Shown here piece after piece: positions 1 to 13,616 of a stretch of DNA of 64,000 nt (position 1 is the first letter of the stretch; every line of letters starts with the position of its first letter). The notes beneath the pieces were generated by a model. That model was not told the origin of the DNA. It worked only from the letters and a program-made list of their open reading frames with translations, and made no database searches. Source of the stretch: Daphnia pulex. Taxonomy: Eukaryota > Arthropoda > Branchiopoda > Diplostraca > Daphniidae. A program made the translations under genes and the position numbers. The DNA is taken from positions 3,415,001 to 3,479,000 of the forward strand of contig NC_060022.1 of NCBI RefSeq assembly GCF_021134715.1, in the 5' to 3' direction.

Positions 1-530
1 GCGTGATTGTACGATTTCAAAGAGCTCGATTTCACCTACATGAGGAAGAAAAGAGTTACTTATAACAGGAAATTAAATGCTCTTTTCTTCTTCTTTTCAG
101 ACCTGGAATGTTACTATTCTGGATCGGGCATCTCTCAATGAGGGGGAAGAATGGAGGTAATCACTAGTTGTGATTGTGATGGGTAAATGATTTTCAATCT
201 TTTCGTTGGTATCCAACTCTTTCAGCCACTCTGAGCAGAACTCTATAAACAAATAATGTTTAAAGCTTTATGAATATATCTATTATACTGAAGGGGTTCT
301 CACTTTTCGATGCTTGGCTAGCGGGTGGTGTCAAGTGAAGAAAGTTGGGGATCTTCATCAACTCTGCATTGGCAAATTTACCGGGTGGTGTTGCCACCAG
401 AACAAGCCATTCCTGATGCAAGGGCAGCGGGACACTACCTGGATGGAAAGATCTGGCAACTGGCCAAACCAAGGGCAAGTCTTGATCAGTTGGCATTTTG
501 TTGGAACGTGGAGGATGAACTGCTGCTCTC
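1..530 (-). pseudogene. MRPS35: MRPS35 copy A (partial, probably degenerate; runs off the left edge)
   Basis: On the minus strand three exon-like blocks of mitochondrial small-subunit ribosomal protein S35 can be read. One ends at 304 and extends up to about 530, containing MPTDQD and KIPNFLHLTPPA. The second spans 103-242 and contains SEWLKELDTNEK and TTSDYLHSSPSLRDARSR. A fragment of the next spans 1-35. Intron borders are conserved (donors at 303 and 102, acceptors after 242 and 35). Against copy B at 1.6-2.4 kb it lacks 12 bases after the HLTPPA motif. In the edge exon the expected [12 protein letters not shown] reads VKSSSLKSYNHA, which suggests decay. No clear start exon is seen, and an in-frame stop lies just upstream of the first block. 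MRPS35 is a structural protein of the mitochondrial ribosome. The functional gene could lie outside the window, or this copy could still be functional with diverged residues. Confidence 0.7.
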
Positions 531-2014
531 CGTATACTTTACGTCCGTATGATATCAAACAGTATTCAACGACTTGTTGGGACTCAGATCCAGCGAACGG
601 AATTTGTCATCTCCTAATAAATTGTAACAGAAAGCCGGCTACAGTGTCACATGCCATTCACGAGTAAATAATCTAATGATACTAACTGCCAGTTTGAAAA
701 GATGAAAGTTACTATCCACTTTTTGAATTTCTTCATTTTTGGGAAATGTGGGATAATTAGAAATGGGTCTAATTGACACAAACTGCTGAAAATTACGGAA
801 AACACGTGTAGGTTGGCAATGGCAGACATTTTATTGGACTCTTTTTTAGCAGACTAAAATACTAGTTTCATCGCCATCTATGATTCACATTTAAAACTAC
901 TGATATGGAACGATAAGTCTTCGTTACGCAAGACCGCCGCCATTTTTTTTCGAGCACTGATTGAAAGCGTATGGTTAGATAATCCGTACGGCGTATTTTC
1001 CTTCCTGGCATTTTTCTTCATAAAAATGGTATTTCCTGTTTGGATTGTTAGATGTGACTGAATCTTAATTATTTGTGTGTGAATTCTACTTGTGTCTATA
1101 ATATCTACTTGGAAATTTCAGCTGATCATGTGGCCTGAGCATCTGTACATTTTGCCAAGATGTCGTCTCTTTTTCCTGTACTGGCTGTACGTTTTGTAAG
1201 AAAAACTTCAGAACAAATCAGGTAAATATGTTCAACTTTCTAACTGTGAGACTTAGTTCCTTGATGACTATGTCTTAACTTGCCTGTTGTAGAACTTAAG
1301 TTGTTTACCTTGGAAAAGCTTGCTAGCTCTAGGATCCTTTGCAAATTCGAAAGGATTGTGTAGTTATCTTAAGCTTCTATTATTTTTGTTTGAGATTCTG
1401 TGTCCTTGATAGTAGGCCTAATTAAGTTTTTTTTAGTGATAAACAGTCTGGCAAAGTCTGAGCTTCGTTGTTGCTGCCCAATGTACACATGGATTTGATG
1501 CAGCCAGCTGGTAAAGGGTGTTCCTCTTGCTACCTGGACTGCTGTGTGTTTCGTCAAATGAAGAAACATGAACAGCTGAAGTAATTATTTCAATAAACTT
1601 TACAATTGTCTGCTTGTTCCAGGGGCAACACCACCCGGTAAATTGATGAAGATCCAACTTTCTTCACTTGACACCACCCGCTATTGAGAGACAGTGCCAA
1701 GCATCAAAAAGTGAGAACCCTTCAGTATAATAGATATATTCATAAAGCTTTACACATTATTTGTTTATAGAGTTCTGCACAGAGTGGCCGAAAGAGTTGG
1801 ATACCAACGAAAAGATTGAAAATCATTTACCTATCACAATCACAACTAGTGATTACCTCCATTCTTCCCCCTCATTGAGGGATGCCCGATCCAGAATAGT
1901 AACACTCCAGGTCTGAAAAGAAGAAAACAAGTAGCATTTCATTTCCTGTTATAAGTAACTCTTTTCTTCCTTCATGTAGGTGAAATTGAGCTCTTTAAAA
2001 TTGGACAATCACGC
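1..2014. repeat. Inverted duplication, arms about 1-408 and 1612-2014
   Basis: The reverse complement of 1-408 matches 1612-2014 with scattered substitutions and a few small indels. The match covers both introns and exons of MRPS35, so this is a genomic segment duplication rather than retroposition. The left arm continues beyond the window, so its true length is unknown. The roughly 1.2 kb spacer (409-1611) has no recognisable gene; I see only AT-rich sequence with short ORFs. Confidence 0.8.
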
Positions 2015-2490
2015 CAAGGATAAACTGCTTCGACTAGTGAAAGAGCGTTACAACCTAGAAACTGACGTGCTGACGATCGTCTCTGAGCGGTGTCCTTTGA
2101 GAATGCAGAACGTCAATTACGCTATGTATCTGCTGAATGTTCTCGTCAGCGAGTCTTGGGTACGTCCTAATGTTTTGTTAAGCAAACAACAATTGCGTGC
2201 TGGTAGGATTCTAGTAATCGACACTTCCTCTTTTGTCTCTGTTGTTTGCCGTACAGAAAACTGAGCCGTGAGAGGATGATAAATGCGAAGCAGACATGGA
2301 AAAATACGTGTTGGAAGGGAGCCAGTCGCAACGACCAGTGGAGCAGCTGCTCCAACGAATGCCGGACAAACAGAAAGCCCAAGACATGCCGGAGGTCATC
2401 GAACAGTACGCAGCCTATGCTGGTGAATCCCACATCACACTAACAGTCTTGTCTTTTCAGACAGCGTTTCCATTGATGGTGAAGATTAAT
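1612..2490 (+). pseudogene. MRPS35: MRPS35 copy B (pseudogene with frame lesions and a premature stop)
   Basis: Plus-strand exon blocks are about 1620-1717 (broken), 1771-1910, 1980-2159 and 2257-2422, with a possible last piece from about 2460. They are separated by introns with normal GT/AG borders. Readable family motifs include [29 protein letters not shown] and [18 protein letters not shown], all typical of MRPS35. The first block has lost about 13 bases present in copy A, shifting the frame. In the 2257 block a TGA at 2269-2271 sits where the family has Trp (KTEP-stop-EDD). Homology upstream stops abruptly at about 1612, so the N-terminal exons are missing. Copy B keeps residues (CTEWP, AIERQCQASK) that look more ancestral than copy A. 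The two copies therefore carry different lesions, and neither looks intact. Confidence 0.75.
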
Positions 2491-3077
2491 TCATTTCATT
2501 TCGGTTACAGGTTTATCGTGTATGTTCGCGTAGTTGCTGTCCGTTGTGGTACGTTGTTGCAGCCTATGCTGGTGAAACATCTTTCTACATCAAGTTCAAT
2601 TGGCCGTTCCTTGGTGCTGGTGTCGTGTTACCGAAGCTGATTATTATTTTACTAAATTGGCATTGTGTCTATGTAGTATACCGTTAATATGTTAAGAAGG
2701 AACAAAAAAGAAATATGGGGATGTTTATGTCAAATAAATAATAAACATGTTTTCGGGATTGGGAAAGGAAAGAGGAGGATGTTGGAGGGGGGATATTTCA
2801 AGTTTGGTTAAAAAACAGTTAATTTATAACCCTACAAACATATCCCTACCAATTAATCTCCAAACCCCACAAACTTATACCTTCCAATTCTTCTGACCCC
2901 ACATACATTACACCTGCCAACCCTCAAATGTATACCCTAAACCACATAAACCAATGTCAAACCCTATGTCGGTAATAAATAAAAAAATTTAATAAATCAA
3001 ACTAGTTTTTATTATTTTTTTGAAATGTACAAAAAATTCAATAAACAGAGCGTCCGGTTCAAGACATTTTTCTTCTG
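2491..3077. other. AT-rich intergenic stretch
   Basis: No gene recognised. Between about 2830 and 2960 there is a degenerate tandem pattern of short C- and A-rich units resembling CCCTACAAAC and CCCCACAAAC. This may be an old minisatellite. Confidence 0.4.
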
Positions 3078-3515
3078 TACGAGTTTAAACGCAACCCGCC
3101 ACCACCGCTGCGGCAATGAGACAAAAAGCGATGGTTTAGTTTTGCGGAAATCTGCGTCAGTCAAGTTACAAATTTTTCAAACTCAACAACTTCCGTCGAA
3201 TTTTGCATCTAGTCTACTGGTGCAAATAGCGATCCTATGTGTTTGAGTAGTTAAGAAGATGGTTGTTTAAAAAACAAACAATGGTGAGTTTTTTTGGCTA
3301 CTCAGAACACCCCATTGTTTGTTTTATAAACAACCCATTTTCTTAACTACCAAACACATGGAATCGCGATTTGCACTAATAGACTAGATGCAAAATTCTA
3401 CGCGAGTTGTTGAATTAGAAAAATGTGTAACTTGACTGATGCAGATTTCCGCAAAAAATAAAACATGGCTTTTTGTTTCATTGGGTAGTGGGTTGCTTTG
3501 TTTAACTCGCACATG
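3078..3515. repeat. Palindromic (foldback) element, MITE-like
   Basis: The left arm of about 3078-3283 and the right arm of about 3312-3515 are imperfect reverse complements, roughly 80% identical by eye. They are separated by about 28 bases. Matching landmarks are GCAACCC, ACAAAAAGC, TTTGCGGAAATCTG, TCAAGTTACA and ACAAACAATGG. No open reading frame spans the unit. This fits a non-autonomous foldback or MITE-type element. I could not identify a target-site duplication. Confidence 0.7.
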
Positions 3516-4457
3516 CTGTTATAGGATATGTCTACGGCCCCCAGAGATATTTATCTGGACCGAGAAGAAGAGAGAAGTACGAGGCAAGTTTTACTGGGGA
3601 GATGTAGTCATACTAGGCTTCCGGGTTAGACTCATGACCCTCCAAAAGTTTTCATCGGATCATGCGCCTTCCAAGTCCCCGTTCGACCAGAGCCCTCCCC
3701 TCCTCCTGGTTTCACAGCGGGTGAGTGACCACCGGCGGGCGTTGGTTAGTGGTTAGTTAGGGAAACGGGGCCACAGAAAAGAAGGGAGCCCAGATATGCA
3801 CTTGCAATTTAATCTAACGATTAACGGATTAAACAATCTATCAGTCTTGGATTGCAGCATTCTCTCGTTGTTTTCACCAGTGGATGAAGCCCATGACAAG
3901 TAGCGAAGGATTACCCTGTAAGCAGAATGAACATTTATTTGGATGGCAATAATATTCAAACAAGATTGTAGCGACAGAAAGCAATACCTCAAGTAAAGAT
4001 GTCAGCTTAAGAAAGTAAAAAGGGAGATTCAAAGGTAGCAGCCAACAGGTTAGTAAACAAGGGACCTTGTTGACTTTCTTGAAAGGACATGACTTCTCAT
4101 AAAGTCTCCCATGCAAATTTAGAAAGCTGGAGTTTAGAACCTGTAAATAAAAAAAGAAAAATAAGTCAGCTTGTTTATAATTTGTGTCATCAATGTGCTT
4201 GACGTCTATGATCTAAAAGAATAAACAATTATCAGTAAACACTCAAAAGCGCCTCTTAAACATCAGATAGACCATAGACGTAAGTAGAGATCTATACTTT
4301 AAATACATGTTAGACTGCAATGGAAAAAAAAGTTCAGTGACATGATAAGTGAACTTACACATGAAACCACAGATCAGTTATCCAATCTTCTCTCAAGAAG
4401 ATGAAATGAGAGATTGGTCTATGCTGGGGTTGGTGATCTAGCAAGTCCAATACAATT
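3516..4457. other. Intergenic, no gene recognised
   Basis: Mixed-composition DNA with short chance ORFs only. No splice-supported coding signal or repeat unit was recognised. Confidence 0.4.
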
Positions 4458-4864
4458 ATGACTCCTAATAAAAGACGAGAAGAATATATGTTTCAGCAAT
4501 ACATGAAATGGATAAAGCTTGTGTTGGTTATTACCTGTAGCATTTCGATGGCACATTCAGTAGAATACAATGATTTTGAACAAATAGTTGACGGTAGGCT
4601 GCACGACGGCCACGACCCTTTCACGTTTCCTCCTGAAAGTTGATGGGAAACATTAAGATTATCCAACATATACACGGAATAGAACACATCACCGACAAGT
4701 TAGAGACGAAATCACTCGAATTTACCAATGAATTCATTGGTAATTTTCGAAGAAAGGATAGCTTAACTTTTGACAACAAACCGCCAGCCATTCCATTGAC
4801 ACAATCAACACGCCATCTATTTGATACGTCTCAAAACTGCATGAGTATTTGCAGATGGTCTTAA
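4458..4864 (+). pseudogene. Small secreted-protein-like ORF, interrupted
   Basis: An ORF at 4458-4643 (61 residues) includes a signal-peptide-like stretch from an internal Met (MKWIKLVLVITCSISMAHS) followed by VEYNDFEQIVDGRLHDGHDPF and PPES, then TGA. A second ORF in another frame, 4640-4864, starts inside that stop and reads GNIKIIQHIHGIEHI near its start. The order signal peptide, then 'DPF..P', then 'G-I-x-x-x-x-x-x-G-I' loosely recalls arthropod haemolymph proteins of the Grp7-allergen/JHBP-like type. I cannot establish that by eye. Two frames would imply a frameshift, so a decayed gene or chance ORFs are both possible. Confidence 0.2.
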
Positions 4865-4937
4865 GATACTCAAAAAACTTGAAAAGTCCATATTTGTTTG
4901 ATAAAACCTAGCAATCAATCCTGAGAACTGTCCAGAA

Positions 4938-5327
4938 AACAAAGCTCACTTGCTAGTTTTGTGCAAATATTCCGGAAGTATACCGGAAGTAAGCGATAGC
5001 GCCTTAACCATTGAGCTCCCGACAAAATAAACCAAATATTCGTGATCTCCGTGAAATTTGGGGTCGATTAGGTGTAATTTAAACGAAATCCAGAATTTGA
5101 TCAAAATCGAGATTTTTCCTGAACTATAGTTCAGGATAATTCTCGAAACCGGAAGTACGCGTACGTACAAAAAAGAACATGAACTTTACAAAAAATTTGA
5201 CGAGGATCACGAATATGTGGTTCTTTTGTGTGTCAGATGAATATTTACTAAACTACTGGCAGAAATGAGAAAACCGGAAGTAGAAAAAAAACCCACATTA
5301 TTACAAATCTAACAAGTGAGCTTTGTT
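4938..5327. mobile_element. Short element with terminal inverted repeats (MITE candidate)
   Basis: The left end reads AACAAAGCTCACTTG and the right end reads CAAGTGAGCTTTGTT, its exact complement. The similarity continues imperfectly inward for about 30 bases. The 390 bp interior is non-coding and contains repeated CCGGAAGT/CCGGAAGTA words, at least four. Length and structure fit a non-autonomous DNA transposon remnant. No obvious target-site duplication is visible next to the ends. Confidence 0.5.
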
Positions 5328-6489
5328 GCTGAAAGAGAAACTGACAGCTATCACCCAAAATTTCTTTGTAGTAGCAGCGAGAAATTTCTCCAGAGATGTG
5401 CAAAGTAAACGTAACTAAACTGAGTGGAAAATGATCAAAGGCTAATAAGCCGTCTAGCGTCAGAAAAAATAAACGTTTACATGAAAACAATGTCTGCTCT
5501 AGCTTGTTGACAGTTGAAAGAAAGAACTAACAAACGGAGGCAAATAACTTTGATACTCACGTAATATTCTCCCCTCCAAATTTACAGCTCGTCTTCACCA
5601 AAAAGCCACCACCGTATACCGTATACTATAGGAGTGATTCCATTGACAACTGCTAGATCAAAAAGAATGTCTGCGCCAAAAAAATAATGACGCTGTTATT
5701 ATCGAGGTTTAGAAAGCAACATGTCATCAAATAAAATTACGGGTGTTGGATTCATTTAGCTCTCGTTTTTTCAGGCGTTTTTCCGTCGTAGGGGTTGCAT
5801 AATGCTCTGTAATAAATCCTTCGGAGATAATAATACAAATAAAAAATCAATAGCTTAATCGCTGTTTTATTTTCAAAATCTCAAGCATTCTCAAGTCAAG
5901 TGTGATGAGAAATCTAAAAAGACTCATATTTGCTCGCTAGAATTTGACTGTACAAATAAACTGAATGAATGGTTAAATGTTTATTTAAGTTACAATGCAT
6001 AAAAAGGAAAACTTGAAGAATGTGATAATGTCAATAGATGCGCGATTGCATTTCCAAGTTTTCCAAAATCGTTATGTCAACAAACACGCACACGCGCTTA
6101 GGGGGAGAATTGTGTGCGGAACTCTGAAGCTCCAGCAAAACAGAGACGACGAGACGGGGAAAGGATTTTAAAATGCCGTTTGTGGATTTTAAAAATTATG
6201 AAAGCAGTAGGCCACAATGAAAATTTCCCTATCTTTTGACCAGAAGTTAATACACTTCAATCAACGTCGTTTCAATAAAACAGAAACAAAGTCCAATATA
6301 AATCATTTTCATCTGTGAAATCTTCGATGGGCATTAGCAGCACGTAAGTACAGTTGTTCTTTGTTAGCTGTTTGCCTCTTGCTTTCTTTTAATCGTAAGG
6401 AAGAACGGAACAATATTATTTTCACCATTATTCAAGTAACGAACATCACTAAACACTACACGTAGCACAAAAGGGCCGAGGGCGGAAAT
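5328..6489. other. Intergenic; probably includes the 3' UTR of the downstream minus-strand kinase
   Basis: AT-rich DNA without a coding signal. On the minus strand AATAAA hexamers fall at 5980-5985 and 5866-5871. These would suit polyadenylation of the PAK gene ending at 6490, giving a 3' UTR of roughly 0.5-0.6 kb. Confidence 0.35.
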
Positions 6490-9265
<2,776 letters not shown>

Positions 9266-10758
9266 TTTCACCAGTTTTCACCTTCTCACGATAAACAAAA
9301 TGACGAAAAATAAGACTTCAGTTTGTTTAAACTGGACGAAAATACACAAATATAGTGGGTGGAGAGCCTAACTCTATACTATCAAAAGAAAAACTGAGAA
9401 AACCTGGCAATTTGTTTCACTTGTGAGCAAAACTAGAAGCTTTCAGGTTTCAGATATCCTTCTTATCTATTTTCAGAACAAACCGTAACTTTGCAAATGA
9501 ATCGAAAACAAGAAAATCGTAAGGAGAAACACACATACCACCCACAGACAGAACAAATTACTCTGACAGTCTGGTCTGTAATTTTTTTTTTTCTTTTTCG
9601 TCGCTTGTGGAGCAGTATCGATATAGACTTAAATCGATATTTTCACTCGATAGTGCTATTTGAGCCCATCCCGATAGACACATGTAATCCATATCAAATG
9701 GACAGAGCGGATATTGCATTGCATCGAGTAGCCCACGAGCTTCACACATAAAACCTGATTAAATAGAAAGACCTTTGGAACTTGGACTAGCTAATATGAT
9801 ATCGGTTGATATCCGCATCGTATTCGGCACGCATACAGCGTTTTACCTTTCGTGAATTCGCAGATTGCACAGTCTTTTTATAATGGAAATTGAAAAAAGA
9901 AAACCCTCGATTTCAATTGATTTTTGACGTGCATGGTTATTCTTCATGCAAGTCCATCATCGATATTCGTCACAATGATCAAGATGAATGTTGAACGTCG
10001 ACCTAATAATTACCGGATACAACGCAAAAAATGCATAATCGATTTTTTTTTAATACTTGTCTCGGTAAATTTTTACTTTAAAAAATTCAATGAAAAATCG
10101 TTATCGCATTAGTTCATACAGGACGGGACACGGGAGGACGCTTACGTGGCTAGTTGCTAGAAGCAAACGAGGGGTCACATGGAGTCGCTTGATAAGCTAT
10201 CGCTTGTTGGACGCCACTTGACGATTGACGAACAGACGATAATCAGGTAAACATTGAACAATAGTTGTTTGTTTTTTAGAAAACAGTTGCTATTACTCCA
10301 AACATTTCTTTCTTAAAATGACTGTTAAGCAGAATCAATTTGTCTTTTCAAAGTAAAATGAAATAATTTCTCAAAACTCAACATTCTAGTGGGAAAGTTG
10401 TGTGCGGTGATATGTGAGCAGAATCCGAAGACCGGGCGGGGATAAGTGGGCGGCTTTTTCCTATCTTTTTTCTTTCTTTCTTCTTCCAAGTTCTTGCTAC
10501 CGAGGATAAAAATAACCCCTCTTCTTTCTGGCATTCGACGTTAAGTCTGGAGAAAAGACTTGTCCCGAAGAAACGTTAGCAACCAACCACATTTTACAAA
10601 TTCAGTTTCAAGACGGAAAGACAACTGTTCCCAGCGGCTGTAGTCTCGTCGTCTCTTGCTTCCGCTTCCGCCTCTTTTCCCCTGTTTATTGTTGATTTTT
10701 GTTTTTCTGTGCAAAAGTGCTTACTTCTCCGCCCATGAAAACTTACTGAGCCACAGCC
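9266..10758. promoter_or_regulatory. Divergent upstream region between PAK and PPM1L
   Basis: This 1.5 kb region separates two divergently transcribed genes and should hold both promoters and 5' UTRs. TATCGATA, identical to the Drosophila DRE core, is at 9616-9623, with further CGATA words nearby. A good donor-like CAG|GTAAAC at about 10246-10252 could end a non-coding first exon of the phosphatase gene. No coding ORF is supported here. Confidence 0.35.
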
Positions 10759-13412
10759 ATGGATGACTCTACAGAGTCGGATGTGCTCTACGAGGCCTGC
10801 TCGATCCTGATGCGACTATCAGCCCGTTCTATTAAAGGAATACGAGCCGATATCGATCAAATTGAATTGCCAAACTTGTCAATCGAATTGCAAAATTTGG
10901 TGGACGAACCGCCCGTGTATGGAGCCGACAGGAACGGCAGCAGCAACAGTTTCAACTTCATACCCTTGATATTGGGTCTCTTCGCCCTTGGTTTGATTGG
11001 AGCGGCTGCACGTAACGAACGCATTCAAGGCTGGACTCTGTTGCTGTCAAGAATTTTACGAAGGCTAGTTCGAAAGGTGAAAACGTATGTCACCAGGATG
11101 ATCCTCACCCTTGGACCCGTTCGCAAGGGCGACTTACTTAATTTACACATGAAAAGCCCCGGCTCTACGTGGGATCTTCGGTCGACTTCGCAGCAATCGG
11201 CTTGTTTTGCGCTACAAGGCAGACGGCCCAAAATGGAGGATAGATTCACTCTGGTCGAAAAGCTGGGAAACACGCCGCTCAATCTCTTCGCTATTTATGA
11301 CGGTCACGGAGGCGAAGTAAGAATGCAGTTTGTCTGACGAGGTTAAACACCATTCATCTGGTAGAAAAAAAAAGATCCATTGTACTTTCATTAGTGCCGA
11401 TATACCTAAGGCAATCCATCACCATTTCCTAGGACTAACATTAAGAAGAGCCAGCTGTGCTCTCATCATTAGAGTGGCACTGCGGGCTCGTTTACTCATT
11501 GAACCAGTTCGAACGTGAACCTAGTTTTCTTGACGTGAAACATTCTGTATTTGTCGTGGGGGATTCGTTTCTGGTAATATATTACTGAGGGGGGAAAGAA
11601 AGTCAAAATTGACAGGAGGCGCTATCTTGCATGCATACACACACATGACATACATAATGCGTCTTGCCAAGATAAAAAGCAGCTATTTTGGTCAAGTCCC
11701 TGCAGAGAGGCTGTTCCTTTCTCTTTTGAGGTGAAGATATTTAAGTCTTCATCCCCTCCAAGAGCAGCTCATGCCGTCATAAAAATTTCATGTCCTCCTT
11801 CCAAAATAGCATTCATTTACCCTTTGAAGAAATGAGGACCATCTACTGACTTCGACGACCTATTTGTTCACATGGCTTAAACATACCCACATCTATAATT
11901 TTTTAAAAGCACGCTGTACCAAGGGTTCATGAACTAATTGAATGTCAACATTTGTTTGTCGTACAGTTTGCAGCCGATTTTGCTCAGCGTTGGATCGTGA
12001 ATTGGCTGGAGAAACGATCGGGGAATTACAAGACTAAATCGTCGTTGTATCAACAGCAACCGAGCAGCCCTACTTCCAACACTCATCAGGATGTTAGAAT
12101 AGAGGAACCAAACGCCTCTGACAATGCGTCCGAGACAGCTTCATCGGATAAAAATGGAACGACAGAAAAAGTAGTCCGCAAAAACAGCCTGACCAGCCAA
12201 CTACAGGAGACGAGCCCCACATCCGAAATGACTAAAACCCCGTCCATGAAGAAAAGGCAGCAGTCACAACAAGAAGGTCTTGTATCAATATTTACACCCG
12301 CGTGCATTCCAATAGTTTTAAAAAACGTATACAAGTAATTTGAGATTTGAATTGATTGACTGGAAAGTTGAAACTGGCTATACTCGTTTTGATTTCTTAT
12401 AAATAATAAATAGAAATTGTGGGTGATATTGCTTACAGGTCAAGGGGAATCGCCTAGCGGTGGTAGCATGCTGAGGCGCGGAAGTAGTGGGAGGGAAGCT
12501 ATTAGAAGCCTGGAATTAAGACGAAAAAGCAGCGCACACAACACTCGAGTCAATCTCTCGACCACTTCAAAACGTCCATCACTCGTTCCAAGTGGAGAAT
12601 TTGACCTGTCGAATGAACTTACGACGGCTATTATGGAATCGGATAAGGCCCTGCTGGTCGAGGCCAAGAAGCGCAATGACGTGGCAGGTACCGATAACGT
12701 CAATTTAAAAAAGAAAAATATGATCCTTGCAACTTCGTAGAGCAATAATAATGCCGCATTACATTCTACGATTCTAAAGGTAGCACCGCGTTGGTTGCAA
12801 TCTTAGATACGGCCAGGGGACAACTGGCGGTGGCCAACGTAGGAGATTCACGAGGCATACTCTGTGACACTAAAGGAACTGTCATTCCTTTGTCTTTCGA
12901 TCACAAGCCTCAACAGGTGAGTCAATTCTCTAAAATAATTTGAGGGCACAGCGGATCATCTCACCTTAAAATCGGTCAACAGTTGAAGGAACGGAAGCGC
13001 ATCCAAGAGGCCGGTGGGTTTATATCTTTCAATGGTGTGTGGAGAGTAGCCGGAATTCTAGCAACTTCTCGAGCTCTAGGCGACTTCCCTCTTAAGGTAT
13101 GCAAAAATAAGTAATACTCAAAAGACAAATAATTTGAGTTGAAACACAAATTTACAGGATCGAAAACTCTTGATTGCGGAGCCAGACGTACTTTCTTTTG
13201 ATCTTTACGATCTCCGACTTCACCAGCCTAGCTTCCTAATCCTTGCAAGTGACGGTCTGTGGGACGCTTTCAGCAATGAAGAGGCCGCTTTTTACGTTCG
13301 CCAGCGACTACACGAACCGCATCTTGGCGCCAAGAGTCTAGCTATGCAAGCTTACCAGCGGGGATCGGTGGATAACATCACTGTTCTGGTAATCAACCTC
13401 AGCAAGCTCTAA
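10759..13412 (+). CDS. PP2C-family protein phosphatase, PPM1L-like, membrane anchored
   Basis: Six coding exons: 10759-11316, 11967-12276, 12439-12687, 12780-12916, 12983-13096 and 13158-13412. They give 540 residues in consistent phase. A hydrophobic segment at residues 66-84 (FIPLILGLFALGLIGAAA) probably anchors it to a membrane, as in the ER protein PPM1L. PP2C motifs follow: GRRPKMED (metal ligands E160/D161), DGHGG (181-185), GSTALVAIL, VGDSRG (394), ASDGLWD (D488) and DNITVLV (528). It should dephosphorylate Ser/Thr in a Mg/Mn-dependent reaction; PPM1L acts on stress-kinase and ceramide-trafficking pathways. Between DGHGG and GSTALVA lies an insertion of about 140 residues (roughly 201-340), polar and Ser/Thr/Lys-rich, on exons 2-3. 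It is absent from short family members. An AATAAA is at 13537-13542. Confidence 0.92.
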
Positions 13413-13616
13413 AAAAAGTGAAGAATCCCGTCCACATAAAACTCATGAACATTATTCAAAATTCACCATTCATCACTTTCCATATATTGACCTGATAGAC
13501 GACACGACATTTATGTATCACCATTTCAACTCCTTCAATAAACTCAACCTAAAAATAGCTTTCATTGGTCAAGAAGCTGTTGTAAACATACCAAAGTGAT
13601 TGATGTTGGATGGAAA

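Noticed and set aside
2257..2271. In-frame TGA in MRPS35 copy B as a selenocysteine or recoded codon
   Set aside because: The family has Trp here, and the same copy carries other frame lesions. A simple TGG to TGA mutation in a pseudogene explains it.
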